64,000 nucleotides of DNA from Saccharopolyspora hirsuta (GCF_008630535.1 NZ_VWPH01000014.1:62001-126000); one strand, 5' to 3'; counted from the first letter of the stretch, positions 54,323 through 63,395 are shown. A program made the numbers and translations. Notes: generated by a model not told the origin, from the sequence alone.

Positions 54323-55162
54323 ATGGGACGCGTCACGGTACGGCGACCGGTGCTGAAGATCGCCGCCGACGGGACCACCCGCAGACCGGACACGCTCGCC
54401 GCCGAGGAGCCGATGGAGATCCGCGTCGACGGCCGACCGCTGTCGGTGACCATGCGCACGCCCGGTCACGACGTCGAGCTCGCCCACGGGTTCCTGCTGA
54501 CCGAAGGCGTCATCCACGACCGCGAGCAGCTGTCCTCGGCGCGCTACTGCGACAGCCCCGGACCGGACGGGCGCAACACCTACAACGTGCTCGACGTCGT
54601 GCTCGCCCCCGGCGTGCAGCCGCCCGACTCCTCGGTGACCCGGAACTTCTACACCACCTCCTCGTGCGGGGTGTGCGGCAAGGCCGCGCTGGACTCGGTC
54701 CGGCTGAGCACCCGCCACTCCCCCGCCGCCGACCCGCTCACCGTCGCCTCGGAGACCCTCGTGGGCCTCCCGGACCAGCTGCGCGCCGCCCAGCGCGTCT
54801 TCGACACGACCGGCGGCCTGCACGCGGCCGGGCTGTTCAGCGGCGACGGCGAGCTGCTCGTGGTGCGGGAGGACGTGGGGCGGCACAACGCCGTGGACAA
54901 GGTGCTCGGCTGGGCGCTGCTGGCGCAGCGGGTGCCGCTGGCCGGATGCGTGCTGATGGTGTCCGGGCGGGCGTCGTTCGAGCTGGTGCAGAAGGCCGCC
55001 ATGGCCGGGGTGCCGGTGCTGGCCGCCGTGTCCGCGCCCTCGTCGCTGGCGGTCGACCTCGCCGCCGAGCAGGGCATGACGCTGGTCGGGTTCCTGCGCG
55101 GGCGGTCCATGAACGTCTACACCGGCACCGAGCGCATCGTGACCAAGGACATCGCCGGGTAG
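54323..55162 (+). CDS. fdhD: Formate dehydrogenase accessory sulfurtransferase FdhD
   Basis: Passes sulfur from the cysteine desulfurase to the molybdenum centre of formate dehydrogenases. The 279-residue protein has the catalytic Cys pair in TSSCGVCGKA, REDVGRHNAVDKVLG, and MVSGRASFELVQKA. The ATG at 54323 follows AGGAGGGG. It is divergent from the OFA transporter (106 nt between). Its presence supports FdhF at 46488 as a sulfurated molybdenum enzyme. Confidence 0.97.
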   Translation: MGRVTVRRPVLKIAADGTTRRPDTLAAEEPMEIRVDGRPLSVTMRTPGHDVELAHGFLLTEGVIHDREQLSSARYCDSPGPDGRNTYNVLDVVLAPGVQPPDSSVTRNFYTTSSCGVCGKAALDSVRLSTRHSPAADPLTVASETLVGLPDQLRAAQRVFDTTGGLHAAGLFSGDGELLVVREDVGRHNAVDKVLGWALLAQRVPLAGCVLMVSGRASFELVQKAAMAGVPVLAAVSAPSSLAVDLAAEQGMTLVGFLRGRSMNVYTGTERIVTKDIAG

Positions 55163-55234
55163 GGACGGATTCGGTTGGTGCCCCCGCGCGGCGTTGGCAC
55201 GATGGAGAGCGGGGAGCAACCACGGGGAGGACGC

Positions 55235-56115
55235 ATGCGCGATTCGCAGGGACGCAACCTGCTGCCGCGTCGCAGCGTCCTGGCCGCCGGGATCACCGGC
55301 GCCGCCGCTCTCGGGCTGGGCCTGGGCGGTCGGTTCGGGTCGGCTCCGACCGGGGCCCGGTGCCGCTGGCGAACCAGTCGAACGTGTCCGTGGAGCGGCT
55401 CTACTCGGCCGCCCGCAACTGCTTCATCAACTTCGTGCTGATGTTCCCGAAAGGCGTTCCCCGCCAAGGGATTCCGGTCTGCCTGATGCTGCACGGGCGG
55501 TTCGGCGACGCGCGCAAGTCGGTGGGCGGGCTGCCGGACTGGCTGACCGCGGCCGTCTCCGAGGACCGCATCCCGCCGTTCGCGTTCCTGGCGGTGGACG
55601 GCGGCGGCAACAACTACTGGCACCGCCGCCCGAACGACGATCCGCTGTGGATGCTGCTCGGCGAGGTCCCGCGCTGGCTGGCCGAGCGCAACCTCGGCGG
55701 TCCGCGCCACCTGCCGTTCGCCGCGGCGGGCATCTCGATGGGCGGCTTCGGCGCGCTGCTCTACGCGCGGCGCAGGCGCGAGATGGGCAACCCGCTGTCC
55801 GCGGCGGCGGTGGTGTCCCCGGCGCTGATCACCAGCTGGCCGGAGATGCGCAAGCGCAAGGCGTTCGCCAACGAGGCGGAGTGGGCGGCCATCGACCCGC
55901 TGCGGCACATCAAGTCGCTCGGCGACCTGCCGCTGGGCGTGTGGTGCGGCACCGAGGACCGGTTCATCGAGGGCACCCGCCGCTTCATCCGCCTCGCCGA
56001 GCCCGAGTACGCCTCCACCACCTCGGGCGGCCACAACAGCCGCTACTACCGCAAGGCCCTCCCCGAACTGGTGAACTTCATCGGCGGCGAGCTGGCCCGC
56101 TCCGGCCCCAGGTGA
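55235..56115 (+). pseudogene. Tat-exported alpha/beta-hydrolase (esterase), frame interrupted
   Basis: ATG 55235 (GGGGAGGACGC upstream) opens a twin-arginine signal, LPRRSVLAAGITG, and the frame then runs off at 55352-55355. A frame shifted by one base continues as PVPLANQSNVSVERLYSA into an esterase D/antigen 85-like hydrolase with GISMGGFGALLY (nucleophile Ser) and a C-terminal GGHNSRYY (His). One extra G in the GGGG run restores a single 294-residue exported esterase (SAPTGG-PVPLAN). Either a sequencing error or a recent frameshift. Confidence 0.8.
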
Positions 56116-56121
56116 CGGCCC

Positions 56122-56257
56122 TCCGCGATTTCAATGGAAATCGGAGGTCCGATCTCCATTGAACTTGTTCATCCTGTCCGCGGACCGCAGCCGCGAAGGA
56201 CGACCGGCACCGCCACGCAGGACGAGGCTGGAAATCTCATCTCCGTTGAAATCGCGG
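56122..56257. repeat. Family-C locus: empty-site form of the B-containing repeat
   Basis: Shares with 63668-63735 the run from GCGATTTC through TTCATCCTG, GGACCGCAGCCGCGAAGG and CGACCGGCACCG, and with 63898-63925 the run CACCGCCAC(G/T)CAG(G/A)ACGAGG. The family-B hairpin is absent, and a single CCGGCACCGCC (56204-56214) stands where copy 2 has it on both sides. Inverted repeats CGATTTCAATGGAAATCG and TCAATGG/CCATTGA sit at the left end. Confidence 0.65.
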
Positions 56258-56896
56258 TCAGGCCAGCCGGAGGCGGTTCTGGGACGGTCCCGCGGTGTAG
56301 GGGTCCGCGTCGAAGCGGTCGTTGAGCGGCACCGTGCCGTAGAGGGTCCAGCTCAGCACCGCTGGCCAGGGGCCGTAGCCCGCGTCGGTGTTCAGGTGCT
56401 CGCCGTCCAGGATCACGTCCATCTCGACCTGCAGCGATTCCGCCAGGGCGTGCGCCCGGTACATCGACAGGTACGGGTCCCCGGTGCCGACCACGAGCCG
56501 CGTGATGCCCGCCGCGCGGCGCAGCGCCGCCGCATCGGTCGGGTACGGCGTGATGCCCTGGGCGTCCGGGTGCTGCCAGTCGGGGGCGGGCGGGGCCACC
56601 AGGAGCACCCGGTCGGCGCGGCGGGAGCTGCCCCCGATCGTCGCCGCGTGGTGCAGCCACAGCGCCACTCCGCAGGAGTGCGCGGCCACCACCAGCTCGG
56701 CCTCCTTCGGCACCGCGGCCAGCCGCTCGCGCAGCACCGGCAGCCAGTCCGCCAGCACCGGGCGGTCCGGTCCGGGCAGCGACGGCAGGTCGACCGCGAC
56801 GCCCCGGTCGCGGAGCTGACCGGCGAGCCACTGCTGCCAGTGCCAGGGTCCGGAACCGGTCATCCCGTGAACCAGCAGGACGTGCATCTCGCTCAT
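56258..56896 (-). CDS. RBBP9/YdeN-type serine hydrolase
   Basis: 212-residue small alpha/beta-hydrolase of the RBBP9/YdeN type: oxyanion strand VLLVHGMTGSGPWHWQQWL, nucleophile elbow VVAAHSCGVA (Ser in HSCG rather than GxSxG, normal for this family), and a C-terminal LNTDAGYGPWP block. The substrate is unknown. The ATG at 56896 lies 10 nt after GGGGAG; ATG 56887 (MHVLLVHG) is an alternative. Confidence 0.85.
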   Translation of the reverse strand: MSEMHVLLVHGMTGSGPWHWQQWLAGQLRDRGVAVDLPSLPGPDRPVLADWLPVLRERLAAVPKEAELVVAAHSCGVALWLHHAATIGGSSRRADRVLLVAPPAPDWQHPDAQGITPYPTDAAALRRAAGITRLVVGTGDPYLSMYRAHALAESLQVEMDVILDGEHLNTDAGYGPWPAVLSWTLYGTVPLNDRFDADPYTAGPSQNRLRLA

Positions 56897-56990
56897 GGCA
56901 GGCGCTCCCCGGAAAGATGATCTGGTCAGTACCCAGGATCATCTAACCCGCCCCGCTCCGCAGCGGACGCGCCCGGGGGCCGGGCACGAA

Positions 56991-57023
56991 CCAGCCCGCG
57001 GTGCGAGAGGCATCGCGGGCTGG
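56991..57023 (-). terminator. Terminator-like hairpins after clpX
   Basis: A perfect 10-bp stem (CCAGCCCGCG at 56991-57000, complement at 57014-57023) with a 13-nt loop lies 76 nt past the clpX stop. A second perfect 9-bp stem (GTTCCGCGC at 57069-57077 with 57083-57091) is closer. Either could end the clp transcript. Confidence 0.7.
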
Positions 57024-57098
57024 GACCTTTCAGCGTTCCGGACTCGAAAACCGCTGGCTCGGCGGCCAGTTCCGCGCCGGGTGCGCGGAACGGGGGAA

Positions 57099-58379
57099 TC
57101 AGGCGGACTTCTCGCGCCGTTCGCGGCGCGTCGCCTGGCGCGCCACGATCGTCGGGTTGACGTTCTCCCGCACGGTCTGCTCGGTGATCACGACCTTGGC
57201 GACGTCCGACCGGCTCGGGATGTCGTACATCACCGGGAGCAGGACCTCCTCCAGGATCGCGCGCAGGCCGCGGGCGCCGGTGCCGCGCAGGATCGCCTGG
57301 TCGGCGATCGCCTCCAGCGCCGTCTTGGTGAACTCCAGCTCCACGTTGTCCATCTCGAACAAGCGCTTGTACTGCTTCACCAGGGCGTTGCGCGGCTCGG
57401 TGAGGATCTGCACCAGCGACGGCTTGTCCAGGTTCGTCACGCTGGCCACCGTGGGCAGCCGACCGATGAACTCCGGGATCAGCCCGTACTTGATCAGGTC
57501 CTCGGGCATCACGTCGGCGAAGTGGTCGGTGGTGTCGATCTGGGACTTGGAGCGCAGCTCCGCGCCGAAGCCGACGCTGTGCTTGCCGACCCGCTCCTCG
57601 ACGATCTTCTCCAGCCCGGCGAACGCGCCCGCCACGATGAACAGCACGTTCGTGGTGTCGATCTGGATGAACTCCTGGTGCGGGTGCTTGCGGCCGCCCT
57701 GCGGCGGCACGCTGGCCGTGGTGCCCTCCAGGATCTTCAGCAGCGCCTGCTGGACGCCCTCGCCGGAGACGTCGCGGGTGATCGACGGGTTCTCGCTCTT
57801 GCGGGCGATCTTGTCGACCTCGTCGATGTAGATGATGCCGGTCTCGGCGCGCTTGACGTCGTAGTCGGCCGCCTGGATCAGCTTGAGCAGGATGTTCTCG
57901 ACGTCCTCGCCCACGTACCCGGCCTCGGTCAGCGCGGTGGCGTCGGCGATCGCGAACGGCACGTTCAGCATCTTCGCCAGCGTCTGCGCGAGGTAGGTCT
58001 TGCCGCAGCCCGTCGGGCCGAGCATCAGGATGTTGGACTTGGCCAGCTCGACGGCCTCTTCACCGCGGCTCTCCCGGCGCTCACCGGCCTGGATGCGCTT
58101 GTAGTGGTTGTAGACCGCGACCGACAGGTTCCGCTTCGCCGGGTCCTGCCCGATGACGTACTGGTCGAGGAACTCGTGGATCTCCGCGGGCTTGGGCAGC
58201 TCGTCGAGCTTGACCTCGCCGGCCTCGGCCAGCTCCTCCTCGATGATCTCGTTGCAGAGATCGATGCACTCATCGCAGATGTACACGCCGGGGCCGGCGA
58301 TGAGTTTCTTCACCTGCTTCTGGCTCTTCCCGCAGAAGGAGCACTTCAGCAGGTCGCCGCCGTCACCGATACGTGCCAT
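57099..58379 (-). CDS. clpX: ATP-dependent Clp protease ATPase subunit ClpX
   Basis: AAA+ unfoldase that feeds substrates to ClpP. The 426-residue protein has the N-terminal zinc finger (Cys13, Cys16, Cys35, Cys38), Walker A GPTGCGKT, Walker B IIYIDEVDKI, the pore loop GYVGED, and the IGF-type ClpP-binding loop (HSVGFGAE region). The ATG at 58379 is canonical (MARIGDGGDLLKC). It is separated from clpP2 by 513 nt containing a family-B repeat, so it probably has its own promoter. Confidence 0.99.
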   Translation of the reverse strand: MARIGDGGDLLKCSFCGKSQKQVKKLIAGPGVYICDECIDLCNEIIEEELAEAGEVKLDELPKPAEIHEFLDQYVIGQDPAKRNLSVAVYNHYKRIQAGERRESRGEEAVELAKSNILMLGPTGCGKTYLAQTLAKMLNVPFAIADATALTEAGYVGEDVENILLKLIQAADYDVKRAETGIIYIDEVDKIARKSENPSITRDVSGEGVQQALLKILEGTTASVPPQGGRKHPHQEFIQIDTTNVLFIVAGAFAGLEKIVEERVGKHSVGFGAELRSKSQIDTTDHFADVMPEDLIKYGLIPEFIGRLPTVASVTNLDKPSLVQILTEPRNALVKQYKRLFEMDNVELEFTKTALEAIADQAILRGTGARGLRAILEEVLLPVMYDIPSRSDVAKVVITEQTVRENVNPTIVARQATRRERREKSA

Positions 58380-58892
58380 GACCGCTGACCCCGTCCCCTC
58401 CGGCGCGCCGTCCGGTAGCGCGCCTGACCGTATGTGCTTCCGACGGTACCTGGCGTTCCCCGAGTTCGGGGAGACTCACAGTGTCCGCCATGGCCAAGCG
58501 TGATGTGACCAGCACCGCGCCCGGCGTGTCGTGACCCTCCTGCCGGGCGTGCCGCCCCACCACCTGGCCGGGAGGCTACGCGTTCCCGCAGCCCGCAGCA
58601 GCTGCTTTCTCCGGCCTCGGCGCTGCGCAGCGACCGCAGCCGGGAGAAGTGCGACCCCCTGGTTGATACCGGCCGAAGAGCACGGCCACCACCTGCGAGA
58701 ACAAGATGTGACTCACGACTCGAAAAGTTGAAGGCCCAACCATCTCCGGTGCTCGACCGGCACCGCGGGTTCCCAGCGGCCGCCTGGCGAGGACAGCCCG
58801 TTCGCCGTGCATCGGGCACACCGGAGAACGGGATCCCGCAGCCGGGCGGCCGCTGAGGTTCCGCTACGCGGAGCGAGCCTGGAATTCCGCGC
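58380..58892. other. Gene-free gap between clpX and clpP2
   Basis: No credible gene on either strand. The half nearest clpP2 holds family-B copy 3 (58755-58880). The rest should contain the clpX promoter, but no convincing -10/-35 pair was found. Confidence 0.5.
58755..58880 (+). repeat. Family-B structured repeat, copy 3
   Basis: ACCGGCACCGCGGGTT leads into the outer arm CCCAGCGGCCGCCTGG (58772-58787), which pairs with 58842-58857, and the block GCGAGGACAGCC. The inner arm CCCGTTC/GAACGGG (58797-58803/58826-58832) follows, and the element closes with GTTCCGC. Arm sequences differ from copies 2 and 4 on both sides at once, keeping the helix. Confidence 0.78.
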
Positions 58893-59525
58893 TCACGCCT
58901 TCTGCTCGGAGAGCTTGCGGTAGGGGACGACCTCGTCGATGATGCCGTACTCCACGGCCTGCTCCGCGGTCAGGATCTTGTCGCGGTCGACGTCCGCGCG
59001 GACCTGCTCCTGCGAGCGGCTGGTGTGCTTGGCCAGCGTCGACTCCATCAGGTCGCGCATCCGCTGGACCTCGGCGGCCTGGATCTCCAGGTCGGAGACC
59101 TGGCCGTAGATGCCCTCCACCGACGGCTGGTGGATCAGCACCCGCGAGTTCGGCAGCGCCTGGCGCTTGCCCTTGGTGCCCGCCGCCAGCAGCACGGCCG
59201 CCGCGGACGCCGCCTGCCCGAGGCAGATGGTGCGCACGTCCGGACGCACGTACTGGATGGTGTCGTAGATCGCCATCATCGCGGTGAACGATCCGCCCGG
59301 AGAGTTGATGTACATCTGGATCTCGCGGTCCGGGTCGTCGGACTCCAGGAAGAGCAGCTGCGCCATCACGTCGTTGGCGGAGGCGTCGTCGACCTGGACG
59401 CCGAGGAAGACGATGCGCTCCTCGAACAGCTTGTTGTACGGGTTGGACTCCTTGACCCCGTACGCGGTGCGCTCGACGAACGAGGGCAGCACGTACCGGG
59501 ACTGCAGAGACTGGTAAGGGTTCAC
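58893..59525 (-). CDS. clpP2: ATP-dependent Clp protease proteolytic subunit ClpP2
   Basis: 210-residue serine protease subunit. The nucleophile Ser is in GQAASAAAVLL, the His in LIHQPS, and the Asp in the later DRDKILTAEQA region. The GTG at 59525 (VNPYQSLQSRYVLPS) follows GAGGAG and includes a short propeptide. It lies 38 nt after clpP1; in actinobacteria the two subunits form a mixed ClpP1P2 barrel. Confidence 0.98.
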   Translation of the reverse strand: MNPYQSLQSRYVLPSFVERTAYGVKESNPYNKLFEERIVFLGVQVDDASANDVMAQLLFLESDDPDREIQMYINSPGGSFTAMMAIYDTIQYVRPDVRTICLGQAASAAAVLLAAGTKGKRQALPNSRVLIHQPSVEGIYGQVSDLEIQAAEVQRMRDLMESTLAKHTSRSQEQVRADVDRDKILTAEQAVEYGIIDEVVPYRKLSEQKA

Positions 59526-59563
59526 GGCGGGTGACTCCTCGTTGCTAGGTCCGGGCGGGATGA

Positions 59564-60187
59564 TCAGCTGCGCGGCAGGTTCGCGGCGCTGGCCACGTGG
59601 TCCACGAACCCGTACTCGCGGGCCTCCTCCGCGGTGAACCACCGGTCGCGGTCCGAGTCCTGGATGATCCGCTCCACCGTCTGACCGGTCTGCTCCGCGA
59701 TCAGCTCGGCCATCTCCCTCTTGTGCCTGGAGAACATCTTGGCCTGGATCGCGATGTCCGAAGCCGTGCCGCCGAGACCGGCCGACGGCTGGTGCATCAT
59801 GATCCGCGCGTGCGGCAGCGCGAACCGCTTGCCCTTGGCGCCCGCGGACAGCAGGAACTGCCCCATCGAGGCGGCCATGCCCATCGCCACGGTGGCCACG
59901 TCCGGCTTGACCAGCTGCATGGTGTCGTAGATCGCCATGCCCGCGGTCACCGAACCGCCCGGCGAGTTGATGTAGAGCGAGATGTCGCGGTCCGGGTCCT
60001 CGGCCGCCAGCAGCAGCAGCTGCGAGCAGATCTGGTTCGAGATCGAGTCCTCGACCTGGGAGCCGAGGACGATGATGCGCTCCCGCAGCAGCCGCTCGTA
60101 AACCGAGTCGTTGAGCGAGAGTCCGTTGGTACCCGTCCGCATGGACGGCGCCTGCGCGTCGGACGCCGGAGTCAGGTGCTGCGTCAC
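59564..60187 (-). CDS. clpP1: ATP-dependent Clp protease proteolytic subunit ClpP1
   Basis: 207-residue partner of ClpP2: nucleophile in GMAASMGQFLLSAG, His in MMHQPSAGLGG. It is the first gene of the clpP1-clpP2 operon. The GTG at 60187 (VTQHLTPASDAQ) follows AGGGAGAC. The N-terminal 20 or so residues look like the processed propeptide seen in this family. No ClgR-type operator was recognised in the gap upstream. Confidence 0.98.
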   Translation of the reverse strand: MTQHLTPASDAQAPSMRTGTNGLSLNDSVYERLLRERIIVLGSQVEDSISNQICSQLLLLAAEDPDRDISLYINSPGGSVTAGMAIYDTMQLVKPDVATVAMGMAASMGQFLLSAGAKGKRFALPHARIMMHQPSAGLGGTASDIAIQAKMFSRHKREMAELIAEQTGQTVERIIQDSDRDRWFTAEEAREYGFVDHVASAANLPRS

Positions 60188-60342
60188 GTCTCCCTGCCTT
60201 CTCCCACAATGGGCTCTTTCACGTGGGCCACACCGGTCACTCGCGCCGCTCCCGATCCGCTTCCAAAGTGGACCGAGCTGGTCCGCGGGCGACGTCGACG
60301 GCCCTGCTTCCCTCTCGGGTGATCCGCTACAACCGACCCTAA

Positions 60343-60384
60343 CGAAAGTGGACGGCACCAGCTTCCCAGTACCGCCCACTTTCG
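60343..60384 (-). terminator. Terminator of tig
   Basis: A 13-bp stem with one G-T pair (CGAAAGTGGACGG at 60343-60355 with 60372-60384) and a 16-nt loop, 39 nt past the tig stop. It lies 156 nt before the clpP1 start and separates the two transcripts. Confidence 0.8.
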
Positions 60385-60423
60385 CTTAGAGCATGTTTAT
60401 CGAGTTGTCGAGCGCGAGCCGGG

Positions 60424-61779
60424 TCACTCCGCCTTCGCGGTCTCGGCCTCCTCGCCCTCCTGCGGGCCGAACAGCTCGTCGAGGTCCAGCTCGTTGCCCG
60501 AGGCGTCGGTGACCTTGGCCTGGCGGACCACCGAGAACAGCGCCTTGCTGCGCCGGACGTCGGCGTAGAGCGCGCCCAGCTGGCCGGACTGCTGGGCCTG
60601 CTGGACGAACTGGTCCGGGCTCATGCCGAAGCGCTGCGCCTGGTAGATGATCCGCTGGGTGAGCTCGTCGTCGGAGACCGAGACGTCCTCGGCGTCGGCG
60701 ATGGTGTCCAGCACCAGCTGGGTGCGGACCGCCTTCTCCGCCTCCTCGCGGGTCTCCGCGTCGAACTGCTCGCGGGTCTTCTCCTGCTGCTCAAGCCACT
60801 CTTCGAAGCGCTTCTCGTCGTGGTCGAACGGGTGCACCGCGTCGTGCTGGCGCACCTCGACCTCGGACTCGACGACCTTCTCGGGCAGCGGCACCTCGAC
60901 GGTCTCCAGCAGCGCGTCCAGGACCTTGTCCCGGGCCTGCATGCCCTGCTGCATCTTCTTGACCTTGGCCATCCGCTCCCGCAGGTCCGCGATGAGCTCC
61001 TCGACGGTGTCGAACTCGCTGGCCATCTGCGCGAACTCGTCGTCGGCCTCGGGCAGCTGGCGCTCCTTGACGGAGTTCAGCTTGACGGTCACCTCGGCGT
61101 CCTTGCCGGCGTGCTCACCGGCCACCAGCTTGGTGGTGAAGGTCTTGGTGTCGCCCTCGCTCGCGCCGATCAGCGCCTCGTCGATGCCCTCGATCAGCTG
61201 GCCGGAGCCGATCTCGTAGGACAGGCCGCTGGTCTGGGCGTCCTCGACCTCCTCGCCGTCCACGGTGGCGGACAGGTCGATGCTGACGAAGTCGCCCTCC
61301 TGCGCGGCCCGGTCCACCCCGGCGAGGGTGCCGAAGCGGGCGCGCAACGAGTCCAGCTGCTCGGTCACCTCGTCCTCGGTGACCTCGACGTCGTCCACGC
61401 TCACCGACAGCTCGCCGAAGGCGGGCACGGTGATCTCCGGGCGGACGTCGACCTCGGCGGTGAACGCGATCTCCGCGCCGTCCTCGATCTTGGTCACCTC
61501 GATGTCCGGGCGACCGAGGGTGCGCACCTCGCTGCTGTTGACCGCCTCCAGGTACTTGGCCGGAACCGCCTCGTTGACGACCTCGTCGAGCACGGGGCCC
61601 CGACCGATGCGGCTCTCCAGCACCCGCGCCGGAACCTTGCCCGGCCGGAAGCCGGGGATGCGAACCTGCTGGGCCAGTGCCTTGTACGCGCGGTCGAAGT
61701 TCGGCTTGAGCTCGTCGAACGGCACCTCGACGTTGATCCGGACGCGCGTCGGGCTCAGGTGCTCGACGGTGCTCTTCAC
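60424..61779 (-). CDS. tig: Trigger factor
   Basis: Ribosome-bound chaperone and peptidyl-prolyl isomerase. The 451 residues comprise the ribosome-binding N-terminal domain (signature GFRPGKVP), an FKBP-type middle domain (QEGDFVSIDLSATVDGEEVE), and a helical C-terminal domain with an acidic tail. The ATG at 61779 is canonical (MKSTVEHLSPTRVRINVEVP). It is upstream of the clp genes, the usual order. Confidence 0.98.
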   Translation of the reverse strand: MKSTVEHLSPTRVRINVEVPFDELKPNFDRAYKALAQQVRIPGFRPGKVPARVLESRIGRGPVLDEVVNEAVPAKYLEAVNSSEVRTLGRPDIEVTKIEDGAEIAFTAEVDVRPEITVPAFGELSVSVDDVEVTEDEVTEQLDSLRARFGTLAGVDRAAQEGDFVSIDLSATVDGEEVEDAQTSGLSYEIGSGQLIEGIDEALIGASEGDTKTFTTKLVAGEHAGKDAEVTVKLNSVKERQLPEADDEFAQMASEFDTVEELIADLRERMAKVKKMQQGMQARDKVLDALLETVEVPLPEKVVESEVEVRQHDAVHPFDHDEKRFEEWLEQQEKTREQFDAETREEAEKAVRTQLVLDTIADAEDVSVSDDELTQRIIYQAQRFGMSPDQFVQQAQQSGQLGALYADVRRSKALFSVVRQAKVTDASGNELDLDELFGPQEGEEAETAKAE

Positions 61780-61955
61780 GTGGTCTCCTAGTGCGAACGT
61801 GCTTTGATTCCCGGCGCTGCCAGCGGGCGCGGCGCAACACCACCCCCAATGCCGGGCTGACCTCCGAGTCTATTGCTTCCCACCCGGGACCACGGGCCGG
61901 GGTGCTCGGGCGGCCTCGCCCGCCCGGGACGGGCGGTCCGTGCTTGAGTGGAATC

Positions 61956-62903
61956 GTGCAGCACACCGCAGCCGATCCCGCCACCTGCGCCGCGCTGTCC
62001 ACCGCGCTCGCCGAACCGCTGACCGGCACCGCGGCGGTCGCGCGCGGCTGGCTCTGCCTGGAGCAGCGCGGCCCGTGGGGGCACAACGCGCTGGTGCAGA
62101 GCCACCTGGACCCGGAGCTGGGGCGGGCGCTGGACGCGAGAGCGGCCGAGCACGGCGTGCGGGTGCAGCTGATCCGGCAGCCGGGCCGCCACGCGGACGT
62201 CCCGGGCGACACCACCCGCCGCGTCCTGCTCGCCAACACCGCGCCCGGCACCGGCTGGCTGCGCGAGCGCACCACCACCGACCCGGCCGAACTGCTCGAC
62301 CTCGACTTCGCGCGCATCGCCGCCGGGCACCACGACGGCTGGGGGCGGCCCGTCGCCGACCCGGTGCTCCTGATCTGCACCAACGGCCGCCGCGACCGGT
62401 GCTGCGCGCTGCTCGGCCGCGAGCTGATCACCGACCTGACCGGGCGCCACGACGGCACCATCTGGGAGACCTCGCACACCGGCGGGCACCGCTTCGCCCC
62501 CGCCGCGGTCCTGCTGCCCAGCGGCTACACCTACGGGCGCCTCACCGCACCGGCCGTCGAGGCGATCCTGTCCGCTGCCGCCGCTGGCAAGGTCGCGCTC
62601 GAGCACTGCCGCGGCCGCTCGACCTGGGAGCGCGCCGGGCAAGCCGCCGAACTGGCCGTCCGCGAGCACCTCGGCGAACACCTCGCCGACGCGCTGCGCA
62701 TCACCGGCAGCACCGCCGACCGGGTCGACGTGACCCACCAGGACGGCCGCAGCTGGCAGGTGACCGTGCGCGTCCGCGAACTCGACCCGCCCCGCCCCAA
62801 CAGCTGCGGCAAGGCAGCGGTCCGCCCCACCGCCACCGAGGCGGTGGCCATCACTGACCGCTCAACACCGAACCGACCGCCGCGCTCAGCTTCGTCGGCG
62901 TGA
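61956..62903 (+). CDS. Sucrase/ferredoxin-like family protein
   Basis: 315-residue protein of the Suc_Fer-like family, which has a thioredoxin-like ferredoxin fold. Cys residues in LLICTNGRRDRCC are where relatives bind a 2Fe-2S cluster, and WETSHTGGHRFAPAAVLLPSG is the family signature. The biochemical role is unknown. The GTG at 61956 gives a natural N-terminus (VQHTAADPATCAAL) despite a weak ribosome site. It is divergent from tig. Confidence 0.88.
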   Translation: MQHTAADPATCAALSTALAEPLTGTAAVARGWLCLEQRGPWGHNALVQSHLDPELGRALDARAAEHGVRVQLIRQPGRHADVPGDTTRRVLLANTAPGTGWLRERTTTDPAELLDLDFARIAAGHHDGWGRPVADPVLLICTNGRRDRCCALLGRELITDLTGRHDGTIWETSHTGGHRFAPAAVLLPSGYTYGRLTAPAVEAILSAAAAGKVALEHCRGRSTWERAGQAAELAVREHLGEHLADALRITGSTADRVDVTHQDGRSWQVTVRVRELDPPRPNSCGKAAVRPTATEAVAITDRSTPNRPPRSASSA

Positions 62904-63108
62904 CCGCCGTCACGATCCCGTCCGACGGCGCCAGCTCGGCAACCCCGTCCGGCCCGGGAACCGCCAGCGACACCACGACCAACAGCACCAGCGCGGCACC
63001 CAGCACCGCGCACACCACCACCGCGGGAAGGTGAGCGCGCAACCCCGGAATCCCATCGCGCACGAACGGGAAATCGGCACCCCGCGCCCGGCCGTTACCA
63101 ACCGTCAC
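62851..63108 (-). CDS. Small single-span membrane protein, hypothetical
   Basis: An 85-residue frame from GTG 63108 has one clear membrane segment (VVVCAVLGAALVLLVVVSLAV) and an N-terminal basic region, the look of a type II membrane peptide. It overlaps the end of the converging sucrase/ferredoxin-like gene by 53 nt and lacks a ribosome site. The transmembrane pattern and codon bias are the only support. Confidence 0.5.
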   Translation of the reverse strand: MTVGNGRARGADFPFVRDGIPGLRAHLPAVVVCAVLGAALVLLVVVSLAVPGPDGVAELAPSDGIVTAVTPTKLSAAVGSVLSGQ

Positions 63109-63196
63109 GCACGACTGCGACCCACATCACCGGAGGAACCCCGCCCGGGAACGAAAGAACCGGCCGCCCGCGAGAAGCGGGCGACCGGCCGCGACG

Positions 63197-63270
63197 TCGG
63201 GGTGGCGGGATTTGAACCCACGACCCCTCGCACCCAAAGCGAGTGCGCTACCAAACTGCGCCACACCCCG
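63197..63270 (-). tRNA. tRNA-Pro (anticodon TGG)
   Basis: A 74-nt cloverleaf on the minus strand. The acceptor stem CGGGGTG/CACCCCG, anticodon stem CTCGC/GCGAG with loop TTTGGGT, and T-arm GTGGGTTCAAATCCCGC are all intact. The discriminator base is A, as expected for proline. CCA is not encoded. Confidence 0.97.
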
Positions 63271-63395
63271 TCCGACGTGCGAAGCACCCGGCAACCCCGG
63301 GTGCGTTGCGAAGAGCCTATCGCGACCCGCTAAGCTGTGGCACGCAAGGTCGCCGAACCCCGGGCACCACCCGCGGGGAGAGGCGAAACCAGCGC

